Of a DNA stretch of 64,000 nt, positions 50,708 to 61,800 are shown piece by piece (position 1 is the first letter of the stretch; each line of letters starts with the position of its first letter). Both the position numbers and the translations under genes were made by a program. The stretch is from Candidatus Kapaibacterium sp. (lineage in GTDB: Bacteria; Bacteroidota; Ignavibacteria; Kapaibacteriales; UBA7675), in assembly GCA_028284775.1 (NCBI GenBank), contig JANQRB010000073.1, positions 52,558 through 116,557 of the forward strand. Reading direction: 5' to 3'. The notes beneath the pieces are model-generated. The model did not search any database. It had not been told where the DNA came from and saw nothing but the letters and a program-made list of their open reading frames with translations.

Positions 50708-53700
50708 ATGCAGCCGCACAAAACGATTCGCCGGCTCATGCTGGCACTAATTTTTGTTGCTTCCCTCAGTCTGATACTGTATAGCCTTATGAAAGAAAAT
50801 GCCTTTTCACAAGACTTGCGGCCAAGTGCGGCGGAAGAAGAGGCTTATGACCTTCAGTGGCAAGCCGTGGATAGTCTACGGCAGAAGCAACTGAATAAAT
50901 CGGCACTGGCGATTGTGAAACAGATTGCGGCTGAAGCAGAACGCAAGTCGCACTCCGGACATTATGCCAAAGCGCTGATCTACCGTCTGGGCCTGAATTC
51001 AGTTACCGAAGAGAATGCCCGGGATACTACCGTAAAGGAATTGCGAGCAGCCATCGACCGGGCCAATGCGCCGCTGCGTGCCCTTTTACAGTCGATACTG
51101 GCGGAGTTGTACTGGGGTCATTACAGCAGCAACAGCTGGCTGATCAACGAGCGCAGCTACCTCCCGGAGTCCGAACAGTCATCATTTCAAAACTGGAGTG
51201 CCCGACGCTTTTATCTCGAATCGTTGCAGTTATATCGCGAGTCGCGCCAGCCTGCAGACCAACTTGCTGCAATTCCCGCCGGCGTTTATGCCGAGCTGAT
51301 GGTCGAGGGCAATATGGAGCGTGGCGAACATCCGCCAAGCCTGTACGAGCTATTAACCCTGCGAGCGCTGAATTTTTTGCTCAGCGCCGAGGATCATGCT
51401 GCCGCCCATCCCGCACCGCCCTTTGTGTTGCCAACTCCCGAAGCGTTTGCGCCGATGCAAGATTTTGTGGAGCAGTCCTTCGACCCGCGCGACTCGACAG
51501 ATCCCCGCTACCTGAGGCTGGGTCTGTTGCAAGAAATGTTGACCTATTACCGCTCTCGGGACAATGACGCTGCCATGGTTTATCTCGATGCCGTGCGACT
51601 TCGTTACGTACGCGAGATAAGTGCCGGATTCGATCGCGATTCGGCATGCCTGGAGGCCTTACATCACCTACAGCACTCGCACGCCGATATCGAAGCCGCA
51701 GCCTATGTTGCCTCGCTGCGCGCCGAAATTCTCAACGAGCGCGAAGAATACCCGAAGGCAGTGGCGATATGCGATTCTACCCTTAATGCCTGGCCTGAGA
51801 CAAAGGGCGCCACGAACTGTAAAGCGCTTCTATCGGAAATCAAGCGCAAAAACCTTAGCCTGAGTGTGGAAGAGACAACACCGCCGGGTAAACCATTTCG
51901 AATGCAGCTCAGCTACCGGAATCTGGCTACGGTCCATTTTCGTTTAATTCGCGTCGATGGCCGCGCATACCTCGAAGCCAGCATGCAGCACGGCAAAATT
52001 GACAAATTGCTGGAGCGGGAAGCGGAGCAAGAATGGACCGTGGAGCTTCCGGGAACAGAGGACTACCGCCAACACGTGGTGGAGCTGGGAGCGCCGGCGC
52101 CGGGCTATGGCGCTTACATTCTGCTTGCAAGCGACAATCCGCAGTTTGCCCAGTCAAAGGGTGCAGTCGCCAGGGTGCTGATATGGGGCACGCGATTTTG
52201 TTTTCTTAGCTCGCAGATGCCGAATGGCCAGACTGAGATCACTGTCCTCGATGCGCTGCGCGGCCGGCCGCGTCCAGATGTTACAGCGAAGGTTGTAAGT
52301 TGGGGCTATAGTCGGGACCGGCGACGTGACGTCATTCTCGGCAGCGATGAATACACAACGGACGCAAACGGTGTGCTGCGATGTTTGTTAAACGGGAATC
52401 ATTCCTACTTTACGATCGAGCTGAGCAAGGGCGAAGATCACTACTATTCCAAACGGCTGTCGAACTACCGTAATCGTTCTGCGCACCAATCACAGCGGCG
52501 CACGCTGTTCTTTGCTGATCGGGCAATATATCGCCCGGGACAGGCAATTCACATCAAAGGCATAATGACCGAAGAAAACGTTGAAGCGCCATTTCGTCGG
52601 GTATTGTCCGGCGAAGACAGTAAAATACGCTTGTTGGATGTTAATGGGCAGGAAGTGAGCAGTCAGCAAGTGCGGACGAATGAATTCGGTTCTTTTCACC
52701 ACACATTTACCGCCCCCGCAAAACTGACCGGCGCGCTACGTATCGAGAACGAAAGCGGTGGCCTGTCTATTCAGATTGAAGAATACAAACGTCCGCGGTT
52801 TAGGGTCGAATTCATGCCGCTGGAAGGGGGCTACAAACTGGACGAAGTCATCAGGCTGGAAGGAAAAGCAATCGCGTTCGCTGGTGCTGCGATCGCTAAT
52901 AGCCGTCTGCGCTATACGGTAACTCGCCGTGCCGCCTTTCCCTACTGGCAGTGGGGACGACGCATTCCCTTTAACAGATCGGCGACGAAGCTGCAGAGCG
53001 GGGACGGCCATACAGATGCCGAGGGCAACTTCACCCTCGAGTTTCATGCCCTGCCTGACTATACGATCCCGCCCGCCGACCGTCCTGTCTTCGCGTATGA
53101 AGTGGAGGTTGAGGTCACGGATGTCAGCGGCGAAACACGGTCGAAGAGTTTAACTGTCCAAGTGGGCTATACCTCAACTTTGCTGCGGATTGAAAGCGCC
53201 GAGTTTCGCAATCGACGTGATACTAAGCCCCTGACGATCGTGGCAACGAATCTTAACGGGGATCCGGTTGCCACAGAAGGGCAGGTGCTGGTTGATCGTT
53301 TAACGCCGCCAGCGCGTTTACTTCGGCCGCGTCTCTGGTCGGCGCCCGACAAGTTCCTTCTTGACGCCGCTGATTTTCAACGTGACTTTCCCCGTGATGT
53401 ATACCAGCGCGAGGACGACCCGACACACTGGGATGTAGCGAAGCGGATTGCCGAGCTGCCATTCGCGACGGCCGCCGATGGACGGGACAGCATCAGGGCC
53501 TTAAACAACCTGGCTCCCGGCCGTTACCGGGTCACACTGCGCAGTCAGGATCCCTTCGGTCAGGAAGTCGAAGTCCTGCGGCAAGTGACAGTCTATGATC
53601 CAGACGAGGACGAAGCGCTGCTTAACAGCCCCTTCGTATGTCTGGCACTGCAGGAAGAGTATCAGCCCGGAGAAACAGCACAATTGCTGATAAGCTCGGC

Positions 53701-56700
53701 GCTGCCGTCTGCCCGCGTCTTTGTCCGTTTCTCAAGGCGGGATTTGGTCCTCCGAGAAGAGCTGCTCAACATTGACGCCGGCCAGAAGATTGTCAGCCTG
53801 CCGGTGACAGAGGCGCATCGCGGCGGCCTCAGGGCCAGTGTCCTGCTTGTTAATGACTACCGGGTTTATCGGGAAGATATCGCCTTGACTGTGCCCTGGA
53901 CAAATAAACAACTCGATATCAGTATGGCAAGCTTCCGCGATCGACTGCAGCCAGGCGTCGCCGAAGAGTGGCGCTTGACAATCCGCGGATCGGAAGCAGA
54001 AAGCCTGATGGCCGAAATGGTGGCGACTTTGTACGACGCTTCGCTGGATGACATTCTTACACAGCGCTGGCCTTCGTATTCCTGGCCATTGTTCGCAAAT
54101 GTTCGCCCTTCGTCTGAATTACAGGTTAAGGCGCTGGGAACCGCCACTGCTTCTGTCTACACGGCTAACTGGTGGAACCGGCGCAGCGACCGTGTTTCGG
54201 TTGAGTTTATCAGTCTGAACCTGTTCGGTCTACCGAGAGATTTTCGCAATCACAGTTATTTTTCGCAGGGCTATTACAAGACCGAAGCGATGGCGACGCC
54301 GCGTCTTGAAAGTGTTATGCTCAGGGGAATGAACGGCGATCTGTCGGATGAAATCATCGAAAAAGTCGAAGTAGGCAACGCGTCGATTGGAGGCGTCGTC
54401 AATGTGGAGGGAGAAGAGTTACAAAGCGCAGCTGCAGAATCCGGTCCGGGCGACGAAGCTATGCCACCGCTGCGTCTCCGACGCAATTTTAACGAAACTG
54501 CATTTTTCTATCCGCAGTTGCAAACAGACGGGAACGGCGCAATTGTCCTGAAATTCACGATGCCGGATGCCTTGACGCGCTGGCAGTTTCGGGCATTTGC
54601 GCATACGCCCTCACTGGCTACAGCAATGATCGAGCGCAGTCTCATCACGCAGAAAGAGTTAATGGTACTGCCCAACGCGCCTCGTTTTGTGCGTGAAGGC
54701 GATCAGATCGATTTTCCTGTAAAAATGAGCAACCTGAGCGACAAAGATTTGACCGGCCATGCCGAGCTTGAATTGTTTAACCCAGTTACTATGCAAGCCC
54801 TAAACAGCGAGTTGGGGCTTGATGCGTCGGGGCAATCTTTCGTCTGCGGGCCGGGTCAGAGTGCTGCGCTCAGCTGGCGCTTAAACATACCGGAAGGTAT
54901 CGACGCCATTTTGTATCGCGTCAGCGCCCGCGCCGAAGGATTCAGCGACGGCGAGGAAAACGTCTTGCCTATACTTCCGAATCGCATTATGGTGACGGAG
55001 TCGCTACCGTTGCCGGTCCGGGGAGAGCAACAACGCCAGTTTCGCTTTGATAAACTGGCTGAATCGGCGCAGTCGTCAACGCTGCGTCATCACAAGCTCA
55101 CTCTTGAAATGACTTCCAATCCGGCTTGGTACGCGGTGCAGGCTTTGCCTTACTTAATGGAATTCCCCTACGACTGTTCGGAGCAAATCTTTGCCCGCCT
55201 GTACGCCAATAGTCTGGCCCGACATATCATAGAGCAAAAGCCTCGGATTAAACGCGTTTTCGAGCAATGGCGTGAGCGCGATGAACTGCAGTCGCAGCTC
55301 CAGCGCAATCAGGATCTTAAACAATTGCTCCTGGAAGAAACGCCCTGGCTGATGGAAGGGCGCAATGAGGCGGAGCGCATGCAGCGCATCGGCCTTCTCT
55401 TCGATCTCAACGCTATGGCGCAGGCACGTGAAACCGCAATCGGCGAACTTCACAAACGCCAGTCGAATCGCGGCGGATGGCCCTGGTTTGCCGGCGGTAG
55501 GGATAGCTACTTTATCACGCTGCACATCCTGGCCGGCCTGGGGCATTTGGATCATATGGGCGTCGACCTCGCCGATTCGCGTGTTACCGAAATGAAGCGG
55601 CGTGCACTGATGTATGCGGATGATACGATGCTGATGCACTACCGAAAACTGCGTGAGCGCGATGACTTTGACTCGACGGCCAACCACCTGACGCACGATG
55701 TTATTTTATATCTCTATGCCCGCAGCTTCTTCGTGACCGCCATCGTAGATCGAAACCAAGAGGCGGAAGAAGCCCGCGAATTCTGGTACCGGCAAGTAGC
55801 GCAGCACTGGACGCAAAGGCCCCTGTTGACACAGGCAATGATGGCGCTGGCGGCTCACCGTTCCGGTAAGAATCTCACCCGGCAGGAGATTCTACATTCA
55901 CTGCGCGAGCGGGCGATTCACTCTGAAGAAATGGGAATGTACTGGAAGCAGAACAATGGCTGGTACTGGTATCAGGCGCCCATTGAAACACAGGCAATGT
56001 TAATCGAGCTCTTCGATGAGGCGGCGGGCGATGCCGCGGCGGTCGAAGAAATGAAAATCTGGTTGCTTAAACAAAAGCAAACCAGCGACTGGAAAACGAC
56101 GAAAGCAACGACCATGGCCTGCTATGCTCTGCTGGGGCGCGGCGCCGATCTGCTTGCGGATGACGAACTCGTCAGGATCGACGTCGCCGGTCAGACGCTG
56201 GATCCCCATAAACTGGACGGCAGCAGCGTGCAGGCGGGTACCGGTTATTTTCGTAGCTCGTGGTCAGGCAGCGACGTCAAGCCGTCGCTGGCAGAAATCA
56301 GTGTGACGAAAACAACGCCGGGAATTGCCTGGGGCGCAATGTACTGGCAATACTTCGAGCGCCTGGATAACATTAAGGCTCATGCTTCACCGCTCAAGCT
56401 TAACAAACAGATCTTTGTTAAACAACAGGACGCGAACGGCACGACGCTCAAGGCGCTGGGCGGGGATGGAGCCCTCCTGGTAGGCGACATTCTAACGGTC
56501 CGAATCGAGTTAAGTGTGGACCGTGATATGGAATACGTCCACATGAAAGATATGCGCGCCGCGGGATTGGAACCAATCGAGGCCTTGTCCGGCTATCGCT
56601 ATCGCAGTGGTCTGGCTTACTATCAGAGCATTCGCGATGCCGCCATGCACTTCTTTTTTGACTGGCTGCCTAAAGGACGCTATGTCTTCGAGTATGATCT

Positions 56701-56815
56701 GCGCGCCTTCCAGGCCGGTAGATTTCACAACGGCATAAGCAATATTCAATCGATGTACGCACCCGAGTTTGCGAGCCATTCCGAAGGACTGGAGCTTGAG
56801 ATCGCTCCCCAATAG
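50708..56815 (+). CDS. Alpha-2-macroglobulin family protein with intact thioester motif
   Basis: A 2035-residue envelope protein anchored or exported by the segment at residues 10-28. The N-terminal 390 residues are helical. MG-type Ig modules follow, with FFADRAIYRPGQAIHIKG near 608 and the A2M signature FTMPDALTRWQFRAFAHT near 1280. FPYDCSEQIF holds the thioester CxEQ with Cys1490 and Gln1493, followed by the alpha-alpha barrel domain (about 1500-1800) and a C-terminal receptor-binding-like domain. Bacterial relatives trap and inhibit attacking proteases, often together with a peptidoglycan synthase PBP1C, which is not next to it here. Residues near 1203-1235 (MLRGMNGDLSDEIIEKVEVG) form a Gly- and Val-rich insert of unclear origin. 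The ATG lacks a clear ribosome binding site but fits the signal segment. Confidence 0.92.
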   Translation: MQPHKTIRRLMLALIFVASLSLILYSLMKENAFSQDLRPSAAEEEAYDLQWQAVDSLRQKQLNKSALAIVKQIAAEAERKSHSGHYAKALIYRLGLNSVTEENARDTTVKELRAAIDRANAPLRALLQSILAELYWGHYSSNSWLINERSYLPESEQSSFQNWSARRFYLESLQLYRESRQPADQLAAIPAGVYAELMVEGNMERGEHPPSLYELLTLRALNFLLSAEDHAAAHPAPPFVLPTPEAFAPMQDFVEQSFDPRDSTDPRYLRLGLLQEMLTYYRSRDNDAAMVYLDAVRLRYVREISAGFDRDSACLEALHHLQHSHADIEAAAYVASLRAEILNEREEYPKAVAICDSTLNAWPETKGATNCKALLSEIKRKNLSLSVEETTPPGKPFRMQLSYRNLATVHFRLIRVDGRAYLEASMQHGKIDKLLEREAEQEWTVELPGTEDYRQHVVELGAPAPGYGAYILLASDNPQFAQSKGAVARVLIWGTRFCFLSSQMPNGQTEITVLDALRGRPRPDVTAKVVSWGYSRDRRRDVILGSDEYTTDANGVLRCLLNGNHSYFTIELSKGEDHYYSKRLSNYRNRSAHQSQRRTLFFADRAIYRPGQAIHIKGIMTEENVEAPFRRVLSGEDSKIRLLDVNGQEVSSQQVRTNEFGSFHHTFTAPAKLTGALRIENESGGLSIQIEEYKRPRFRVEFMPLEGGYKLDEVIRLEGKAIAFAGAAIANSRLRYTVTRRAAFPYWQWGRRIPFNRSATKLQSGDGHTDAEGNFTLEFHALPDYTIPPADRPVFAYEVEVEVTDVSGETRSKSLTVQVGYTSTLLRIESAEFRNRRDTKPLTIVATNLNGDPVATEGQVLVDRLTPPARLLRPRLWSAPDKFLLDAADFQRDFPRDVYQREDDPTHWDVAKRIAELPFATAADGRDSIRALNNLAPGRYRVTLRSQDPFGQEVEVLRQVTVYDPDEDEALLNSPFVCLALQEEYQPGETAQLLISSALPSARVFVRFSRRDLVLREELLNIDAGQKIVSLPVTEAHRGGLRASVLLVNDYRVYREDIALTVPWTNKQLDISMASFRDRLQPGVAEEWRLTIRGSEAESLMAEMVATLYDASLDDILTQRWPSYSWPLFANVRPSSELQVKALGTATASVYTANWWNRRSDRVSVEFISLNLFGLPRDFRNHSYFSQGYYKTEAMATPRLESVMLRGMNGDLSDEIIEKVEVGNASIGGVVNVEGEELQSAAAESGPGDEAMPPLRLRRNFNETAFFYPQLQTDGNGAIVLKFTMPDALTRWQFRAFAHTPSLATAMIERSLITQKELMVLPNAPRFVREGDQIDFPVKMSNLSDKDLTGHAELELFNPVTMQALNSELGLDASGQSFVCGPGQSAALSWRLNIPEGIDAILYRVSARAEGFSDGEENVLPILPNRIMVTESLPLPVRGEQQRQFRFDKLAESAQSSTLRHHKLTLEMTSNPAWYAVQALPYLMEFPYDCSEQIFARLYANSLARHIIEQKPRIKRVFEQWRERDELQSQLQRNQDLKQLLLEETPWLMEGRNEAERMQRIGLLFDLNAMAQARETAIGELHKRQSNRGGWPWFAGGRDSYFITLHILAGLGHLDHMGVDLADSRVTEMKRRALMYADDTMLMHYRKLRERDDFDSTANHLTHDVILYLYARSFFVTAIVDRNQEAEEAREFWYRQVAQHWTQRPLLTQAMMALAAHRSGKNLTRQEILHSLRERAIHSEEMGMYWKQNNGWYWYQAPIETQAMLIELFDEAAGDAAAVEEMKIWLLKQKQTSDWKTTKATTMACYALLGRGADLLADDELVRIDVAGQTLDPHKLDGSSVQAGTGYFRSSWSGSDVKPSLAEISVTKTTPGIAWGAMYWQYFERLDNIKAHASPLKLNKQIFVKQQDANGTTLKALGGDGALLVGDILTVRIELSVDRDMEYVHMKDMRAAGLEPIEALSGYRYRSGLAYYQSIRDAAMHFFFDWLPKGRYVFEYDLRAFQAGRFHNGISNIQSMYAPEFASHSEGLELEIAPQ

Positions 56816-56930
56816 ATCGGTTTGAAATGGTCGCTATTTAATAGTATTTCTCTAAATTGTCTGTCCACAAGACTTCTAAATTATCGTTGCGTTTTCTAGG
56901 ACCCGTAATCGTGCACGAATGGTCGTGAAT

Positions 56931-58580
56931 ATGAAGCGAATACTTTTCAGCTTTCTACTCCTTATCATTGTTGCCACTGGCTGCCGAACCGACGAGCGGG
57001 AAGCCGCGCTCAACAGCACGGAAACACCACGGCTGCTGGTTGTCGTGTCCTTTGACCAGATGCGTGCAGATTATCTCAGTCGCTGGCGAGAGTTGTGGAG
57101 CGAGGATGGCTTCGCGCAACTGCTGCGTGACGGACGAAATTATTCAAATTGCGCATTCACACATTCGGCCACGGCCACCGGCCCGGGGCATTCGATTTTG
57201 AGCACAGGCGCTTATCCTGCCAAAAACGGGATTGTGTTGAATAATTTTTACGACCGGCAACGTCATCGGGACTCGTATGCCGTCGATGATTCCAAGGCAA
57301 AGATTCTTGGTGCCGGCGACGGACAAAAAGGGCGCTCGCCTCGCAATCTGCAAATGCCAACGCTGGGCGACTGGCTTAAAAAAAGCGACTCCACCGCGCG
57401 GGTCATTGCCATTTCACCTAAAGATCGCGCCGCTATTCTGATGGGGGGACACAGAGCCGACGCAGTGCTATGGTTCGACCGTTCAACGTCGGCCTTTACA
57501 ACGTCATCTTACTATAGCGACAGTTTGCCCCGCTGGCTTCACGGCTGGACGGCGGTCGATGAATGTAAGCGGTATTCTTCCTACCACTGGAATGCTGCCC
57601 TCGCGGATGAAGCGTATTCCGTGCCGGACGAAGCTCCGGGTGAAGGTGCATTTCCCGGCGGCACAGCTCGATTCCCGCACCAGTTGCCCGACTTGAGCAC
57701 CGCGACGAGCGAAGCATTTTTCAAAAGCTTTTTTCTCAGTCCGCCGTCAGTGGACATCGTTTTTAACCTGGCCAAAAAGGCGATAGAAGCCGAACAGCTT
57801 GGTAAACGGCAGGCGACGGATATCTTGTGGCTGGGCATCTCGACAACCGACTACGTTGGCCATCAGTTCGGGCCGGACAGCCGCGAAATCGTCGACACCT
57901 ACCTGCAGTGTGACCGCATGATAGCGGATCTGATCGCATATCTTGACGACGAAATCGGCCGTGACCGCTATCTATTGGCTGTATCGTCAGATCACGGCGT
58001 TGCGCCGATTCCGGAGCAGAGCGCGGCGGCCGGCCTGGATGCGGGCCGCATCGATCAGTTGGAATTCGTCGATGAGCTGGATGCTCACCTCAGCGCCGCT
58101 TTTCCATTCGAAACTGCGCACCGCTGGTTCGATGCGGCGCATCTGCCGCATTTGTATGTCAATCCCCGAACCCTTGCCGCCACGCGCAACGAGCAGGCTG
58201 TCTACGATTCTATCCGCGCCTTCGCGATGCGTCAAGAGGGAGTGGCGGCGGTGCTGACGAGGCAGGACATTAAGACCGGCAGCCAGCCGCCTTCGGTCGA
58301 CGCCGAGCTGTTTGACCGTTTTCGCAAGAACGCTTTCGAAACCCGGACCGGCGACGTTATTATTTGCCCCAAAGAGTACTGGATATTCGGCAACACGCCG
58401 GCAACTCACGGTTCACCTTACGACTATGATCGCGCTGTGCCGCTTATCTTCTTTGGCGCGGGTGTAGCGCCCGGCGAGCTGGAAGAGCAGGTATCCCCGG
58501 CAGACCTGGCGCCGACACTGGCGGATCGGATCGGTGTAGCAATGCCGGCTGTGGACGGCCGTGTCCTTGCGCTACGCTAG
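56931..58580 (+). CDS. Alkaline-phosphatase-superfamily lipoprotein (PafA/type I phosphodiesterase-like)
   Basis: A 549-residue periplasmic or surface lipoprotein. The signal segment ends at Cys18 (LLIIVATGC). The superfamily metal-binding and nucleophile residues are in place: VVSFDQMRADYLSRW at 38-52, FTHSATATGPGHSILSTG at 76-93 with a Thr nucleophile in the TAT triplet, LWLGISTTDYVGHQFGPDS (Asp and His), VSSDHGVAPIPE and PATHGSPYDYDRAVP (His). It should hydrolyse phosphate monoesters or diesters; the exact substrate is unclear. The ATG at 56931 was chosen over the ATG at 56919, which would add four residues. It follows the macroglobulin gene by 115 bases with no terminator between. Confidence 0.9.
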   Translation: MKRILFSFLLLIIVATGCRTDEREAALNSTETPRLLVVVSFDQMRADYLSRWRELWSEDGFAQLLRDGRNYSNCAFTHSATATGPGHSILSTGAYPAKNGIVLNNFYDRQRHRDSYAVDDSKAKILGAGDGQKGRSPRNLQMPTLGDWLKKSDSTARVIAISPKDRAAILMGGHRADAVLWFDRSTSAFTTSSYYSDSLPRWLHGWTAVDECKRYSSYHWNAALADEAYSVPDEAPGEGAFPGGTARFPHQLPDLSTATSEAFFKSFFLSPPSVDIVFNLAKKAIEAEQLGKRQATDILWLGISTTDYVGHQFGPDSREIVDTYLQCDRMIADLIAYLDDEIGRDRYLLAVSSDHGVAPIPEQSAAAGLDAGRIDQLEFVDELDAHLSAAFPFETAHRWFDAAHLPHLYVNPRTLAATRNEQAVYDSIRAFAMRQEGVAAVLTRQDIKTGSQPPSVDAELFDRFRKNAFETRTGDVIICPKEYWIFGNTPATHGSPYDYDRAVPLIFFGAGVAPGELEEQVSPADLAPTLADRIGVAMPAVDGRVLALR

Positions 58581-58876
58581 TTCCCGCAGTTTTTTCTATG
58601 CTCTGCTAGCGAAAGTGCTTCCTTGACGTCCTCTAGGCGGAGTTCCAGAAGATATTCTTCACCTAGCTGGTACCATTTGTGAGCCTAAGGCGAAAAACGG
58701 CACTAGGCTGTTCCTGACTCGTTCTGGCCTACTTTTGCAAGAAGTTAGAAGACAGAATCCTCGACAGTTTCGAATTTCGAATAATTTCCGGTTTGCAATT
58801 ACGCCGGATTCTTCGGAGATTTTGGCATTCTCGCAGGTGTAAGTCGTTTTTGCATACCCGTGTCCCGGCCTTGTCC

Positions 58877-61800
58877 ATGAAATTGATCGCGACCTTTTGT
58901 TTCCTGGCAACAGGTTTTGCACTTCTGTTGTTGTCGCCGGCCCCAGGCAATGCCCAGTGGCAAAAAATCGAAGACTTGCCGCTGCCCGACCATCACTGGC
59001 TCGACGTAAGCTTTCTGGCTTCCGATACACGTTTTGGATGGATTTGCGGATTTGCCGGTCGGGTGCTGCGTACGACTGACGGCGGTGACAGCTGGCGCCT
59101 GGCCACGATTACGGGCGGCGGTCAACTGGAATCCATTTCATTCGGATCACGCGACGTGGGATACTGCTCGGGACCGTCTGGAATGTTTAAGTCGGAAAAT
59201 GGGGGCGCCTCCTGGTTTAAGCTTGCACTGCCCGCGGCTGTAACATCAGTCTGGGGCTGTGATTTTGTGGATGAAGATAACGGCGTGGTCGCAGGGGGTG
59301 GTTGTGATGGCAAACAGTATTTTTTTTCCACGAGCAGTGGCGGAGCAATCTGGGACCTGGCAGTCCATTCTACAGCGAATAGCGGACTCACCGACCTGCG
59401 CCTCTTGTCAGCGGGCGGAACAGCGTATGCCGTGAGCAGCGGCAATCTGTGGCGCAGCAGCGACGGCGGGCGTTCGTGGAGTATCGACAACTCGACCGGC
59501 AGCAATATCTGGCATGAAGAGCTGGCGATGGCCGGCGATCTTCCCGGCAGCGCGATTCTGTTGCCCGTAGCCGGCGATGACTGCAGCGGCGGCGGCGATG
59601 GCGGCGGTATGCGCTTTTCGACCGATGCCGGTGCGAGCTGGATCAGCAGCGATGTGGGCCGCCGAATGTATGGCGCTTTTTTGCTGGACCAGGAAAGCGG
59701 TTGGGCTTGCGGGGCCGACCGGACCGTCTATCATACGGTTGATGCCGGCCGGAATTGGCAGCTGCGCAACTGCGGCGTTCAGGAAGGCGATCTGGATGAC
59801 ATCTACTTTATTGATGCTGATGAGGGCTGGCTGGTGGGCGAAGGAGTGTATCGATCGCTCCGAATGCCCTACCTCTTCGCTCGCGATACGTTGAAATTCG
59901 GTGATGTCTGTCTGCCGGACGAGCGCGCGCAGGCCATCTGGCTTTACAACCGCAGCTCGCGGCCTGTTAAGGCGTCCGCTGACTTCGGCGGTCCTGACAA
60001 GGATGAGTTTTACCTGGTGTCGCCTGTCGGCGAGCTCAGCATCGGGGCCTGCGACTCCATTCAGATTATTGTCGGCGCCGCCCCAGCATCGGCCGGGTCA
60101 AAGGGGAGCGCTCTGCGCCTAGCTTTCGATGATGGAGCCGCATTGCGTCTCGCGCTCGTTCTCGAAGCACACGAACGAAGTTTGATGCCCGAAGACTCGG
60201 TGCTGCTCATCGATCCGGTACCGGTAGGCCGCTTCTCCGGCGTCGGCTTGCGTTGGAACCAGACGCTGGATAGTGAGGAGTTTATTGAGCAGGTTGAAAA
60301 AATCGATGGAAGCGACCGTATTTATGTGTTGGAGAACATGCCGTTCCCGGTACCGAAGAGCACGCTGTTTAACTTTAACATTGAACCGGTTGACACGGGC
60401 TGGGTTGAAGCGCGCTATCGTTTTGTCATCGGACCCTGCGCCCGGGATACTATCATCCGTGTTCGAGCCTATGCGCGTTCGCCCATCATCGACAGTGAAA
60501 GCTCCTTAACAATTAATCTGGCATGCAGCAGCGACGCTGTCGATTCACTGACGATCCGCAATACCGGCAACGCCGATCTCGTTATTGAGGATGTGACACT
60601 TGGAGGTCTCGACGCTGACGATTTCAGTCTGCGAGGCTGGAGCAGCGGTGCTGAGCTGCCCGTGCGAATCGCAGCGGGAAGTTTCGATTATCTGCTCGTC
60701 GGAATGCGGCCCGGCAGCTCGGACACCAAAACAGCTGAGTTGACTATAGTTAACAACGACTCGACTCAATCGCGCGGACCGCAAAATCCACTGTCGGTAC
60801 CACTAAACGGCACGGCGCTGTACCCGGTGATAGTCGCGGACAGCGCGAAACTGGACTTCGGTGAATTTTGCTTTGATCGCCAAAAAATACAACGCGAAAT
60901 TCGTTTGACAGGCGATAACATTGTCGATGCCGATTTAACACAGATTCGAATCGTCGGCGCGGGCTCTGCCTTTCAGGTGGATGCGCCTGTAGTACTGCCC
61001 GTGGAGCTACCTGCCGGTACATCGCGAGTACTGCGTCTGAGCTTTGAGCCGCCGGTGGAAGGGGATTTCCGTGATACGCTGTTAATCAAAGTTGCGCCCT
61101 GCGATACGCTGATTGCGATTCCATTAGAGGGACGTGCGCGGCGATTGTTCAGCAGCCTGGATCGCCGCGAGTTTCAGATCGATGCTTTGCCTGTTGCCGC
61201 GCCGCGCAAGCTGGTGACCACTCTGCGTAACGCGGGCCCGAACAGAGAATTTCTGGTACTGGATTCGATCAGCGGCAATCTCGACGTGGAACTCAGGGTC
61301 GGGGAGCGGACAGTGCTAAACTTGCCGGACCGCGCAAGGCTCGAAGCCGCCTCCGAAGTCGCCCTGCAGCTTGCCGTACAGTCACGGCGCATCGGCTGGG
61401 ACAGCGCGCAAATCCATCTTCATTTCGAGCCATGCAACGAGAAACATATTATTACTGTCCGCGCCTTTGGACTCTCACCGGCGCTGGAAACGATACCCTC
61501 CTTGTTGATTGCCCTTGGCCACTGCCGTGAGAGCGGCGTCCGGGCTATTACGATTAACAATGCGGGTAATGACACGCTAATAATCGACAATGCCGAACTG
61601 GGCGGCCCGGATCCGGATCGATTTGCTATCCTCGGCTGGGACAATGGCCGGGAGCTACCTGTGGCAATCGCGCCGGGGGCATCTGCCGCAGTCGATATCG
61701 AATTTCGCACGACGATTGCCGAGAAGCGCGAAAGCTTGCTGCGCCTTTTTCACAATGACCGGCGACCGGATGTCGGACTGAATAATCCGCTCGAGATTCA

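Noticed and set aside
50432..50719. 95-codon minus-strand frame before the macroglobulin gene
   Set aside because: Overlaps the start of a well-supported gene, has no ribosome binding site and no recognisable family.
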